Counted from the first letter of the stretch, positions 45,610 to 54,641 are shown. The stretch is DNA of 64,000 nt from Tunturiibacter gelidiferens (GCF_014201335.1 NZ_JACHEB010000003.1:124001-188000); one strand, 5' to 3'. Notes: generated from the sequence alone by a model not told the origin. Made by a program: numbers and translations.

Positions 45610-45855
45610 ATGGCTAAGAAGGAATCCGAGAAGAAAGCCCTCAAGGCGATTGATAAAGCCGTAAGGAAGGCCATCAAGAGTGGCGTCAGCGGAGGGCTCG
45701 TTGACCAAACGGTCGCCACATCCATCCATGCGGCCACCGTTAGAGCGGCAAAGAAAGCGGCTGCTCCGAAGAAGGAAGTCGTGAAAGCCGAGAAGCCCGT
45801 CTCCCCCAAGAAAGCTGCAAAGACGACGAAAAAAACGGAACAGGACGTGGACTGA
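45610..45855 (+). CDS. Histone H1-like basic protein
   Basis: An 81-residue protein: the first 55 residues form amphipathic helices (SEKKALKAIDKAVRKAIKSG) and the rest is lysine-rich (KKAAAPKKEVVKAEKPVSPK). It is a second, more structured basic protein downstream of the first. DNA binding is inferred. Confidence 0.68.
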   Translation: MAKKESEKKALKAIDKAVRKAIKSGVSGGLVDQTVATSIHAATVRAAKKAAAPKKEVVKAEKPVSPKKAAKTTKKTEQDVD

Positions 45856-45980
45856 GGATCTGACTCTGACGGATAATCAGAACCCGCCAAGCCGGGAATG
45901 TGATCAATCAATGTCTCGGTTTCCGAGCGTTGCTTCTGTAAGCATGCGCGACGCTCCAAACTTGAAAGGCCTTTCCTTTG

Positions 45981-46321
45981 AGGGAGGAGTCCCTCCCTGT
46001 CTGCCGCCGCTGGCGCGTCTTCCGCCACCCACCACAGCGGCCTGTTCCTGCCGCAACGCGACCCTGAAATCCCGTGCGCTCCTGCGCACGAATGGAAACC
46101 AAACCTGCTGAGGGCTTCGCCCTGGCGCGGCGCAAGGGTCTCCCCAATCTTCCGCGCTTCGCTTGTGCAGACCTTCGCTGCGCTCGCTCTCCGCCGTGCT
46201 CCGAGTGGGAGATACCCCTCCCTTGCGCCTTGCCGCCCCTCCTCACTCGCTTCCTCTCATTGCGGCATGTAGGTACATGCCACACGGCATGAAAGGACCA
46301 AACCGCCAAAGGAGAGAAACC
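45981..46321 (+). ncRNA. Long structured leader, copy B (candidate cis-regulatory RNA)
   Basis: About 340 non-coding bases directly upstream of the ArdC-like ATG match copy A (10042-10417). It has AGGGAGG/CCTCCCT at 45981-45998, GTGCGC/GCGCAC near 46074-46089, GGAAACCAAACCT, and TTCCGCGCTTCGCTTGTGCA. The long-range stem here is GCGCAAGGG (46130-46138) with CCCTTGCGC (46220-46228), extended by TCTCCC (46139-46144) and GGGAGA (46207-46212). Compared with copy A, the two sides changed together. A GCATGTA..TACATGC palindrome and AAAGGAGAG precede the start. Confidence 0.72.
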
Positions 46322-47233
46322 ATGAGCAGCGCAGCCAACACCACCGTCATCGACAGCAAGAAGCCCACCACCAAACAGGAACTCATCGCCGTCAACATCA
46401 AGCTTTTGATCGAGCAGTTGGAAGCGGGGCACTCCGAAGCTCTCACCGATTACTTCACGGCTATGAGCCGTTTTCATAACTACAGCTTCGGCAACGTGCT
46501 GGAAATCGCACGACAGATGCCAACCGCCACCCGCGTAGCTGGCTTCTGGACTTGGAAGAATCTGGGGCGTTCCGTCAATGCCGGAGCAAAAGGGATTCGC
46601 ATCCTTGCACCCATGGTGGGCGCACGTCGCAAGAAAGACGAGGAAGCCGAAAAGGACGTCACCAAGCAGAACACGCGCGTTTTGCTTGGCTTCCGCAATG
46701 CCTATGTCTTTGATATCTCGCAGACGAATGGCGTAGAGCTACCGATCGTACACGAAGTGAGCGGCGACCCCGGCGAAAACATCGAACGGCTTATTGCGTT
46801 CCTGAAGGCGAACAACATCGCCGTTGCCTACAACGAGAAGATCGCGCCAGCACTAGGCATGAGCTACGGAGGCCGCATCGCACTCTTACCCGGTCAGTCG
46901 AAAGCCGAGGAGTTCTCGACCCTCGTGCATGAAGCCGCGCACGAGATGTTGCACAAAGCCGAACGCCGCACCGCAACCACCAAGACGGTACGCGAAACGG
47001 AGGCCGAGGCCGTGGCCTTTGTCGTTGGGAAGGCCGTCGGACTTGTGACCGGGAGCGCAGCCGCCGATTACATCCAGCTTTACCACGGCAACGCTTCGCT
47101 ACTGGCCAAGAGTTTGGAGGTGATTCAGCAAACGGCCTCGATGATTCTCAGCGCATTGGAGCCAGCTTTAGAGCAGGACGAAGATGCCATGTCGGCAAGC
47201 AGGGAACAGCCAGAACTCGCGGAGGTTGCATAA
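46322..47233 (+). CDS. ArdC-like antirestriction/ssDNA-binding protein with metallopeptidase domain
   Basis: The N-terminal ~130 residues match the ArdC ssDNA-binding domain (MSRFHNYSFGNVLEIARQMP, AGFWTWKNLGRSVNAGAKGI). A zinc-peptidase-like domain follows with HEAAHEMLH (HExxH) and a later Glu in RETEAEAVAF. ArdC-type proteins protect incoming plasmid DNA. It overlaps the next gene's ATG by one base (TAATG). The ~340-nt leader upstream probably controls its translation. Confidence 0.92.
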   Translation: MSSAANTTVIDSKKPTTKQELIAVNIKLLIEQLEAGHSEALTDYFTAMSRFHNYSFGNVLEIARQMPTATRVAGFWTWKNLGRSVNAGAKGIRILAPMVGARRKKDEEAEKDVTKQNTRVLLGFRNAYVFDISQTNGVELPIVHEVSGDPGENIERLIAFLKANNIAVAYNEKIAPALGMSYGGRIALLPGQSKAEEFSTLVHEAAHEMLHKAERRTATTKTVRETEAEAVAFVVGKAVGLVTGSAAADYIQLYHGNASLLAKSLEVIQQTASMILSALEPALEQDEDAMSASREQPELAEVA

Positions 47234-47475
47234 TGCAGACCCTCCTCGACATTCTCAGAAAGGCTGGTGGGTGGCACCCCGGCCTCTACGTCAAAATCGC
47301 CAACCCACCCTATAGGGAGTTGGTCATCGAGGCCATGGATGATTCTGGCCCGATGGGGCTTCCCGCGCTGTCTGTGACTCACTACGGACTACAGAATGGC
47401 GATCTCATGCGCGATCCCGAGATGTGTTTCGAACTCGGTCTTGCCGGAAGCACACACTTAAGCCCGTATTACTGG
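47233..47475 (+). pseudogene. DUF6908-like accessory protein, 5' part (interrupted by the RIT element)
   Basis: It reads MQTLLDILRKAGGWHPGLYV.. through MCFELGLAGSTHLSPYYW, then enters RIT DNA and stops at 47484. The rest is at 50604-50774; the two rejoin at the codon TGG with no base lost to give a 137-residue protein. Its ATG overlaps the ArdC stop (TAATG), so they form an operon. Acidobacteriota plasmid-like regions often carry this gene after ardC; DUF6908 is my recollection, not checked. Confidence 0.72.
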
Positions 47476-47501
47476 TTATGTTGAGCTCAACATAACCAGT
47501 A
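47470..47501. repeat. 32-bp perfect palindrome at the left RIT junction
   Basis: TACTGGTTATGTTGAG is followed by its exact complement CTCAACATAACCAGTA. It includes the target TACTGG and an inverted target copy CCAGTA, flanking a 20-bp CTCAACATAA pair. The CTCAACATAA motif occurs again near the right end (50571-50580). It is probably a recombinase-binding site or a trace of the insertion. Confidence 0.85.
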
Positions 47502-47524
47502 CTGTGTGAAGCGCCGGATTATGT
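47502..47524 (+). repeat. Left terminal inverted repeat of the RIT element
   Basis: The 23 bases beginning CTGTGTGAAGCGCCGG are identical to the reverse complement of 50575-50597. With the flanking CCAGTA/TACTGG the match is 29 bases. Confidence 0.92.
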
Positions 47525-47640
47525 GAAGTGGCCTTACAACTGAGCACTCTTCCGCAGTGTTTATACGGTGCCGCCGCTTGCGTTACTTAACATAGTTGTG
47601 GACTCTTTTCGTGCCGACATCCGGTCGGCCGGAGGAGTCT

Positions 47641-48558
47641 ATGAAGCAGTCACTGAAGAAGGGCCTCGCACTCGCTGAGTGTGTGGCCGGCTACGACCTG
47701 TATGCGCTCGAAGTGCGCGGACTTGCAGCATCAACACGCGAGATGCACCGTCGTCTTTTGCGCAGGTTCTGCGCCTTTCGCTTTGTTGAAGAGCCGGTGT
47801 TGTGGGACGCTGTTTGTTTCACGGACATCGTTCGTTTCCTGACAGCGGAGTTCGAACGCTTTCCTAACCGTGGCACGCAACGGGCTTCGTTGACGAGCAT
47901 GCGCACTCTTCTGCGATATCTCGCAGAGAAGAACATGGTTCCGAAGGGATGGGATGAAGCGCTTCCCAGAACGACGACGCGCCGTCACGCACACCTTCCA
48001 CGCCAGGTCTCTCGGGAGCAAGTCAGTGCGCTCTTCAGAGAGTCTCAGGGTAACAAGTGGATCGCACGTCGGGATCGGGCACTACTGTTGCTTTTTCTGC
48101 GACTCGGTCTTCGCTGCGAAGAGGTCGCTCATCTGAAGTGGGAGCACATCGATTGGCAGGCGGGATCCGTCAAGATATGCAGCCAGAAGAGCCGACGTGA
48201 GCGGGTCCTTCCGCTACCCGAGGACGTGGGGAGAGCGCTTGCCGTCTATCTCCGCACGTCTCACACCATGCCGGTGTGGATCTTCGATTCGAGCCGTGCA
48301 ACATTTCCTGTCGAGATGAGGCGCCTGCATATCAAGGCGATCACGAAGTACTTCTTCAAGCGTGCAGGCGTGGTTGGAGCTTCTGCTCACGGGCTCCGTC
48401 ATACCGTCGCCACGAACATGGTGAACCATGGGGCTTCATTCAAGGAAGTTGCAGACCTGCTTGGTCATCGATGGCTTTGCACCACGTTCATCTACGCCAA
48501 GCTCGACATGAAGGCCTTTGCACAGGTCGCGTTGCCGTGGCCCGGAGGTGCGCGATGA
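47641..48558 (+). CDS. RIT element tyrosine recombinase, first of three (RitA-type)
   Basis: A 305-residue recombinase: a SAM-like core-binding part (STREMHRRLLRRFCAFRF), then Arg in RLGLRCEEVAHLKWEH, Lys in SRRERVLPLP, HGLRHTVATNMVNHG (His-x-x-Arg) and LLGHRWLCTTFIYAKL with the Tyr. GGAGGAGTCT precedes the ATG at 47641; the longer frame from 47596 lacks this. Its stop overlaps the next start. Confidence 0.92.
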   Translation: MKQSLKKGLALAECVAGYDLYALEVRGLAASTREMHRRLLRRFCAFRFVEEPVLWDAVCFTDIVRFLTAEFERFPNRGTQRASLTSMRTLLRYLAEKNMVPKGWDEALPRTTTRRHAHLPRQVSREQVSALFRESQGNKWIARRDRALLLLFLRLGLRCEEVAHLKWEHIDWQAGSVKICSQKSRRERVLPLPEDVGRALAVYLRTSHTMPVWIFDSSRATFPVEMRRLHIKAITKYFFKRAGVVGASAHGLRHTVATNMVNHGASFKEVADLLGHRWLCTTFIYAKLDMKAFAQVALPWPGGAR

Positions 48559-49538
48559 CCTTTGAAGCCTTATCGCAACATCTCGATGCATTCCTTGCTT
48601 TGAAGGCGGCACGCGCCAGGCGCAACCCATATTTTGAGGGAGATCAACGCAGGCGTCTGCGGTATGAAGGAGGGCTACTCCGCAGCTTTCTCTCGCGTTG
48701 GCAACAGCACGGATGCCCATGGCCGATTCGTGCGGACTTTGCGATGGAGTGGGTGATGGAAGACTCCTCTATCGGCAAGCCCTATCGCGACGAACATAGA
48801 CTGCTCGCAGTCAGAGCTTTCCTGCTGCAAGTGCGTACATTCGAAGGACGCACCGGAGTTCCACAGATCCAGTTCTGTAAGCGTTTCAAGCGTCGAACAC
48901 CATACATCTTCTCCGATCAAGAGATTCAACGGATCATGAAAGCCGAGGTCCGGAAGCAGACTCCCTTCAGAGCCGCGACTGTGCGCACCATCATCGGCCT
49001 ACTCGCAAGCACGGGCATTCGGATCGGTGAAGCACTGCGCTTGTCGGTGGCCGATGTAAGGCTGGAAGCAACACCGCCCCATCTCTATATTCATGACACC
49101 AAGTTTGGCAAGTCGCGCAACGTCGTCCTTCATCCATCGACCACCGCGAACTTGCAGCACTACAGGCACGAACGTGAGGTCAGCTTGCGCGGTCACCATG
49201 CAGAACCGTTCTTTACGAACACGCTTTGCAGACCGCTGATCTATAACCCGCTGCGGCATACCTTTCGGCAGCTACTCAAGCAGGTCGGCATCGTTCCGTC
49301 CGCACATCAGCGCAGACCAACGCTCCATTCCTTCAGGCACACTTTCGCCGTGAAGCGACTGACGCTCTGGCAGCGCGAAGGGATCGATATCCGGCAACAG
49401 CTGCCACGGCTATCGGTCTATCTCGGCCATTATGGTCCCGAGAGCACCTATTGGTATTTGAGCGCGACACCAGAGTTGCTGCAGGATGCCAGCACGCTCT
49501 CCGACCCAGAACAGATGAGAACAGGAGGCCGCCGATGA
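48555..49538 (+). CDS. RIT element tyrosine recombinase, second (RitB-type)
   Basis: A 327-residue recombinase: Arg in ASTGIRIGEALRLSVADV, Lys in TKFGKSRNV, HSFRHTFAVKRL and LGHYGPESTYWYLS with the Tyr. Its N-terminus differs from the first and third proteins. It overlaps both neighbours by four bases, so the three are translated as a coupled set. Confidence 0.92.
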   Translation: MTFEALSQHLDAFLALKAARARRNPYFEGDQRRRLRYEGGLLRSFLSRWQQHGCPWPIRADFAMEWVMEDSSIGKPYRDEHRLLAVRAFLLQVRTFEGRTGVPQIQFCKRFKRRTPYIFSDQEIQRIMKAEVRKQTPFRAATVRTIIGLLASTGIRIGEALRLSVADVRLEATPPHLYIHDTKFGKSRNVVLHPSTTANLQHYRHEREVSLRGHHAEPFFTNTLCRPLIYNPLRHTFRQLLKQVGIVPSAHQRRPTLHSFRHTFAVKRLTLWQREGIDIRQQLPRLSVYLGHYGPESTYWYLSATPELLQDASTLSDPEQMRTGGRR

Positions 49539-50515
49539 TTCTTGCGGGTCCTCTTCTCCAGAGATACTTTACCGACTACCTCACTGCCCAACGACGGCTT
49601 AGTCCTCAGACGTTGGCGAGCTACCGTGATACATTCCGTCTTCTGTTGCAGTTCGTGCAGGCTGAACTCAAGATCGAGCCGTCTCGTCTCGCCGTCGATC
49701 AGCTTGATGCAGAGATCATTCTGCGCTTCCTCGATAGCCTAGAGCTGCGACGCAAGAACGCCGTGGTATCTCGCAACCTCCGGCTCACAGCTATCCGCTC
49801 GTTCTTTCGGATGGCGGCGCTGCATGACCCCGAGTGTGCTGGCACCGCAACTCGCGTCCTGGCCATTCCGATGAAGCGAACAGACACGAGGCTTCTCGAG
49901 TATGTCTCGCGCGTAGAGATGGATGCCATCCTCAACAACATCGACCGCAAGCAGTGGTGTGGGTGGCGGGACTACGCCCTGCTGCTGACGATGTACAACT
50001 CAGGCGCTCGCGTCTCTGAGTTGTGTGCACTACGGACAGAGCAGATCGGCATCGTCAAGAACAGCTATGTTCATCTGCATGGCAAGGGACGCAAGGAACG
50101 TGCGATTCCATTGTGGCCATCCACCGCTCGCATCTTGCGAGACTGGCTTCGTGAGAACACTCGCAGCATCGCCTTTCCAGGTATTCGCGGTGAGCCACTA
50201 AGTCGTTTCGCAGTACGGCTTTTGCTGCACAAGGCCGTAGAAGCTGCATCACCACACTGTGCCAGTCTAAAGAAGAAGCGCATCTCCCCTCACACCATTC
50301 GGCACGGAACGGCGATGGCGCTATTGGATGCTGGCGTGGATATCTCGGTCATCGCGCTTTGGCTCGGGCACGAGAGCATCGAGACCACCAACGGATATCT
50401 GCATACAAGCCTGGCATTGAAGGAAAAGGCTCTCGCCAAGGTCACACCATCGGGCTCTGCGTTCAAGCGGTTCCAACCTGACGATCGCCTAATGACCTTC
50501 CTCGCATCGCTCTGA
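49535..50515 (+). CDS. RIT element tyrosine recombinase, third (RitC-type)
   Basis: A 326-residue recombinase: core-binding part LSPQTLASYRDTFRLLLQFV, Arg in NSGARVSELCALRTEQ, Lys in HGKGRKERAIPL, HTIRHGTAMALLDAGVD and LGHESIETTNGYLHTS with the Tyr. AGGAGG precedes the ATG. It ends 82 bases before the right inverted repeat. Confidence 0.93.
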   Translation: MILAGPLLQRYFTDYLTAQRRLSPQTLASYRDTFRLLLQFVQAELKIEPSRLAVDQLDAEIILRFLDSLELRRKNAVVSRNLRLTAIRSFFRMAALHDPECAGTATRVLAIPMKRTDTRLLEYVSRVEMDAILNNIDRKQWCGWRDYALLLTMYNSGARVSELCALRTEQIGIVKNSYVHLHGKGRKERAIPLWPSTARILRDWLRENTRSIAFPGIRGEPLSRFAVRLLLHKAVEAASPHCASLKKKRISPHTIRHGTAMALLDAGVDISVIALWLGHESIETTNGYLHTSLALKEKALAKVTPSGSAFKRFQPDDRLMTFLASL

Positions 50516-50574
50516 TTATGTGCAGTCGGAACGCAGATAACCCGCGTTTTGACTGCATTCTCTCGCCCCACTCA

Positions 50575-50597
50575 ACATAATCCGGCGCTTCACACAG
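50575..50597 (-). repeat. Right terminal inverted repeat of the RIT element
   Basis: Exact inverted match to 47502-47524, followed by TACTGG at 50598-50603 from the interrupted gene. CTCAACATAA overlaps its inner end. Confidence 0.92.
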
Positions 50598-50603
50598 TAC
50601 TGG

Positions 50604-50774
50604 CGGAACGACTATGTCGCCGTCGAGCACTGGAGCCGCAACATCGTCCGCAACCAATATGTGCATCTCGTGGAACTGCACGAACAACATGTTCACTTTG
50701 CCAAGACGTGGGACAACAATCTGCGTTTGCAGGGCTTCGCTGAAGCCTTCACGGACAAGTGCATCGTTGGCTAG
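50604..50774 (+). pseudogene. DUF6908-like accessory protein, 3' part
   Basis: From CGG at 50604 the frame reads RNDYVAVEHWSRNIVRNQYV, HLVELHEQHVHFAKTW and FAEAFTDKCIVG before a TAG. It continues the 5' part at 47233-47475 exactly in frame if the insert is removed. It cannot be translated as the intended protein while the RIT element is in place. Confidence 0.8.
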
Positions 50775-51224
50775 TCCGCTCCTCTGGAGCGGAAGCACGT
50801 CCGGCGTGTGCCGCTCCGCGATCTCAGTTGAGCTGACGGCCTGTTTACTCTGTCGTGATATCGACGCCACGAATTACTTTGGACGACGGTAGACACAATC
50901 TGAATGAATTAGTTAGTCGGTACCGGAGAGCTTCCGGACAAGTAAACGGCGCCGCCTACGACTTTAAACCGATCATTTCAACGCGGCCATCGATATAACT
51001 CTGGACGCGATGTTTCACTTCTACACCTGCACGAAAATGTAGTTGCCTGGCTGCAGAAATCTGTAGGCGCCAGCCATATCCAGCCTTTTACGCTTCGGTT
51101 AGCGCATCGTGCGCCATCACCGAATAGAGAGACGATCTTCAGGAAGCCCAATCGTCACTTATTCAGGATGCAAAAAGTCAAGAATTAATATTTCGCTTTT
51201 GCTGCAACTTAATTGGAGAAGCCA
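50775..51224. other. Intergenic region upstream of the TonB-dependent receptor
   Basis: About 450 bases with no recognised gene. The end near the receptor is AT-rich (AAGAATTAATATTTCGCTTT) and should hold its promoter; GGAG follows at 51215. Confidence 0.5.
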
Positions 51225-54200
51225 GTGCATATTTCTAACGAAATGAAACCCTTCGCAGAAGGAGTTTCAAATAGCATTCGTAGCATTATTGCGAAAGAGA
51301 AACCTCTCTCTCGTCGTCGTCCATTCCTTGCAGTTGCCCTATCTTTCAGTATTACCGCCATCCTGAATATCTATTGTCCGCCCCTTTTCGCACAAAACAA
51401 TACGTCTGGCGATATTGCAGGATCGGTAACTGACCCGACCGGGGCCACAATTCCGGGTGCCAAAGTGACAATCGTTGATAAGGCAACTGGCGCTAGCCAG
51501 GTACTCACCAGCGGTTCTAATGGAAACTTCCGCGTTTCCCTCCTCAAGCCCGACTCGTACACTGTCGCCGTTACTATGGCGGGGTTCCAGAGCATCACTC
51601 TTACTATCGCCGTGACACCAGGACAGATCGCTCAAGCTGATGTCAAACTCCCCGTAGGCTCAAGTACCACTAGCGTAGAAGTAGCCGCGACCGAGCCGCT
51701 GCTCCACACAGAAGACGCCGACCTCACTACTTCGTTCACCCAGGAGCAGGTCCAAAATCTGCCTAATCCCGGCAACGATCTGACCTTTATCGCGCAGACT
51801 TCTCCGGGTGCGATCATGAACACTCAAAGCGGCTACGGCAACTTCTCCGCCTTCGGTCTGCCCGCCACATCCAACACCTTCACCGTCAACGGCGGTTACG
51901 AGAACGATCCCTTTCTCAACCTGAGCAACTCCGGTGCCTCGAACCTCCTGCTCGGCAACAACGACGTGAGTGAAGTGACCGTTACCAGCAACGCCTACAG
52001 CGCGCAGTTTGGCGGTCTTGGTGCCACTCAAGTGAACGAGATTAGCCGCTCAGGAGCGAACAGCTTTCACGGCGATGCCACCTGGTGGTGGAACGGTAGC
52101 GTGCTCAACGGGAACGACTACTTTAACAACCTGGCGGGCACTCCGCGCCCACGCAGCAACGCTAATCAGTGGGCAGGAGCCTTCAGTGGCCCCATTCGCA
52201 AGGATAAGACCTTCTTCTTCTTTAACACAGAAGGCCTTCGCGTCATCATCCCCGTCCGCGGCACGGTCTACGCTCCCAGCCCTAGCTATATCTCCAAAAC
52301 ACTGGCTAACGCAGCGGCGCAGGGGCCCGCAGCCACTGCTTTTTATCAGAACATCTTCGGCCTCTACACCTCGAATCCTGCTTACGCAACGGCCACCTCA
52401 AGCCCAACAGACCCCAACAGCGTTAATTACAATGCAAACTCGGCCAACTTCGCTCACGAGTGGCTAATCACGACTCGAATCGATCACAAGTTCAACGACA
52501 AGGACACTTTGTTCGGACACGCCAAGATAGATAAAGGGGTTCAGCCTACCTTTACAAGTCTCCTGAATCCCATCTTCAACGCCGCAAGTCCGCAACCTGG
52601 TTATGAAGGTCAATTGAACGAGACACACATCTTTACTCCAAACATCACCAACCAGTTTGTCTTTGCCGCCACCTACTATCGCGCCATATTCACCAACACC
52701 AATGCGGCTGCAGCTAATGCCCTCGTCCCCTTTACTCTGCGATTTACCGATGGAGATCTGGTCAACAATTTCAACAATGCATCGGGTGAGTATTCCACGC
52801 TACCTGGTGGCGCCAACTGGGAGTTTCCGCAGGGAAGAAACGTGACGGGCTACCAGTTCGTCGACGACTTCAGCATGAACAAGGGCCGCCACACCATCAA
52901 GCTCGGATTCGCCTTCCGTCGGGATGATGTCACCGACTACGGCCCCGGCCTCAACACCACTCCGCTCATCTTGACCAGCGAGGCCAGCTTCCAGGCCGGC
53001 ACCGCCGATCAGTTCATTCAACAGTTTCCAACTCATATCAGCGAACCCATTGCGCTCTACACGCTTGGCTTCTATATTCAGGATCAATGGAAGCTGGCCT
53101 CCAACTTCACACTCAACTATGGAGTGCGGTTTGAGCACAACTCCAACCCCATCTGCAGAACCGGCTGCTTCTCTCAGCTCGCTAGCAACTTCGGCTCGGT
53201 CCCCACCTCCACCGCAGTTGCCTACAGCAAGCTCATCAACACAGGCCTTGGCTCAGCTTTCCAAGACTTCCAGAAAGTTGGCTACGAGCCTCGCGTAGGC
53301 TTCTCCTGGTCTCCTTTCGGTTCAGACTCAAAGACCGTCGTTCGTGGCGGCTTCGGTATGTTTGCCGACTCATTTCCCGCGCAGATCACCGACAACCTCC
53401 TCAACAACGCGCCGAATAACATCGGCTTTACCATCCAGGGACCTGCTGGCGGAGGATCTAATTCTCCACTCTTTCCCGGAGCGCCTGGCAGCTTCCAAAG
53501 CCTCGCATCGGCTTCCAGTGTTGGTTTCCAGAACCAGTTCAAAAACGGCGGAAGCAACAACTCGCTCTCAACATCGGTTCCAGGCTTCGCAGCGCCAAAC
53601 TTCATCAGCACTGTAAACAAGCTCTCCTATCCCATGTACGAGGAGTGGAACCTTCAAGTGGAACACCAGATAGGCCACAACTCCAGCTTCTCAGCCAGCT
53701 ACGTCGGCAATCATGGTTACCACGAGCCGGTGAATGACAACAACGTGAATGCCTTCAATGCCGGTGCTCCAGGGTTTGCCTCACTGCCGACCTCTACTCC
53801 AAATCCAAACTTCGCTGCAGTCACTCAGGTCTACACCGGTGCAAGCTCCAACTACAACGGGGTGACTCTAAGTGCCATTCACCGCGCTAACCTTCTCACC
53901 CTACAGCTGAACTACACCTACAGTCACGCGCTGGACGAGATCTCAAACGGCGGGTTCAACGGCTTCAGCTCAAATTCCGTCTTCCCCTCGAACTCGACTA
54001 ACCTTCATCAGAACTATGGCAACGCAGACTACGACGTTCGTCATTACATCAGCGGTAATTACATCTTCAATTTGCCCTCTTTACGTGGACCTAGAATCCT
54101 CACCGCCGGCTGGCAGGCGGCGGGAACCGTCTTCCACAGCACCGGCCTTCCCTTCACATTTACCGATAACATCACCGCCAGCAATCTGCCAAATCACTCC

Positions 54201-54641
54201 GGTCCGATCTTCGCGCAGCAGACTGTAGCTCATGTTCCGACCAAGTGCTCTGGCCATGCCATCACTCACGGCGCGAACTGCGCTGCCTCATTGGACTTCA
54301 CCACCGCCACCGACTTCGGTCAACAGGAAAGAAATCAGGTCTTCGGGCCGAACTACACGGATACCGATCTCACCATTACCAAGGCCTTCGACCTTCACTT
54401 CATGGAGAGCGCTAAGTTGAAACTCGGTGTTCAGATGTTCAACCTCTTCAATCACCCCAACTTCGCCCAGCCCTCGCACGATGTGGGAGCCTGCACGTCA
54501 ACTGGGCCTAACCCCTGCGCTGGTTCATCAATCGGAACAATCGATGGCACCGTCAATCCTCCAACTTCCATCCTTGGCTCCTTCCTCGGTGGAGATGCTT
54601 CGCCCCGACTCATTCAGGTCAAAGCGAACTTCAGTTTCTAA
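51225..54641 (+). CDS. Oar-like TonB-dependent receptor
   Basis: An outer-membrane receptor of about 1138 residues. A signal peptide ends near PPLFAQNNTSG. A carboxypeptidase-regulatory-like beta-sandwich follows (AGSVTDPTGATIPGAKVTIV, about residues 62-145), then the plug and a long barrel that ends with a terminal Phe (LIQVKANFSF) as barrels do. The type is abundant in Acidobacteriota, where it imports oligosaccharides or peptides. GGAG before the GTG at 51225 supports that start over the ATG at 51243. Confidence 0.93.
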   Translation: MHISNEMKPFAEGVSNSIRSIIAKEKPLSRRRPFLAVALSFSITAILNIYCPPLFAQNNTSGDIAGSVTDPTGATIPGAKVTIVDKATGASQVLTSGSNGNFRVSLLKPDSYTVAVTMAGFQSITLTIAVTPGQIAQADVKLPVGSSTTSVEVAATEPLLHTEDADLTTSFTQEQVQNLPNPGNDLTFIAQTSPGAIMNTQSGYGNFSAFGLPATSNTFTVNGGYENDPFLNLSNSGASNLLLGNNDVSEVTVTSNAYSAQFGGLGATQVNEISRSGANSFHGDATWWWNGSVLNGNDYFNNLAGTPRPRSNANQWAGAFSGPIRKDKTFFFFNTEGLRVIIPVRGTVYAPSPSYISKTLANAAAQGPAATAFYQNIFGLYTSNPAYATATSSPTDPNSVNYNANSANFAHEWLITTRIDHKFNDKDTLFGHAKIDKGVQPTFTSLLNPIFNAASPQPGYEGQLNETHIFTPNITNQFVFAATYYRAIFTNTNAAAANALVPFTLRFTDGDLVNNFNNASGEYSTLPGGANWEFPQGRNVTGYQFVDDFSMNKGRHTIKLGFAFRRDDVTDYGPGLNTTPLILTSEASFQAGTADQFIQQFPTHISEPIALYTLGFYIQDQWKLASNFTLNYGVRFEHNSNPICRTGCFSQLASNFGSVPTSTAVAYSKLINTGLGSAFQDFQKVGYEPRVGFSWSPFGSDSKTVVRGGFGMFADSFPAQITDNLLNNAPNNIGFTIQGPAGGGSNSPLFPGAPGSFQSLASASSVGFQNQFKNGGSNNSLSTSVPGFAAPNFISTVNKLSYPMYEEWNLQVEHQIGHNSSFSASYVGNHGYHEPVNDNNVNAFNAGAPGFASLPTSTPNPNFAAVTQVYTGASSNYNGVTLSAIHRANLLTLQLNYTYSHALDEISNGGFNGFSSNSVFPSNSTNLHQNYGNADYDVRHYISGNYIFNLPSLRGPRILTAGWQAAGTVFHSTGLPFTFTDNITASNLPNHSGPIFAQQTVAHVPTKCSGHAITHGANCAASLDFTTATDFGQQERNQVFGPNYTDTDLTITKAFDLHFMESAKLKLGVQMFNLFNHPNFAQPSHDVGACTSTGPNPCAGSSIGTIDGTVNPPTSILGSFLGGDASPRLIQVKANFSF

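Larger units (their letters stand above)
47502..50597 (+). mobile_element. RIT element (recombinases in trio)
   Basis: Three tyrosine-recombinase genes overlap by four bases each (ATGA) in one orientation, the hallmark of RIT elements. The element is bounded by 23-bp perfect inverted repeats starting CTGTGTGAAGCG, flanked by CCAGTA (left) and TACTGG (right). It interrupts the small gene at 47233-47475/50604-50774. All three recombinases keep catalytic residues, so it may be active. Confidence 0.88.

Noticed and set aside
45211..45855. CRISPR or tandem repeat in the AAG-rich histone-like genes
   Set aside because: The repetition is from lysine codons in coding sequence; there are no regular spacers.
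47596..47640. Extended N-terminus for the first RIT recombinase from 47596
   Set aside because: The ATG at 47641 has a strong GGAGGAG site and gives family-typical length; the extension has neither.
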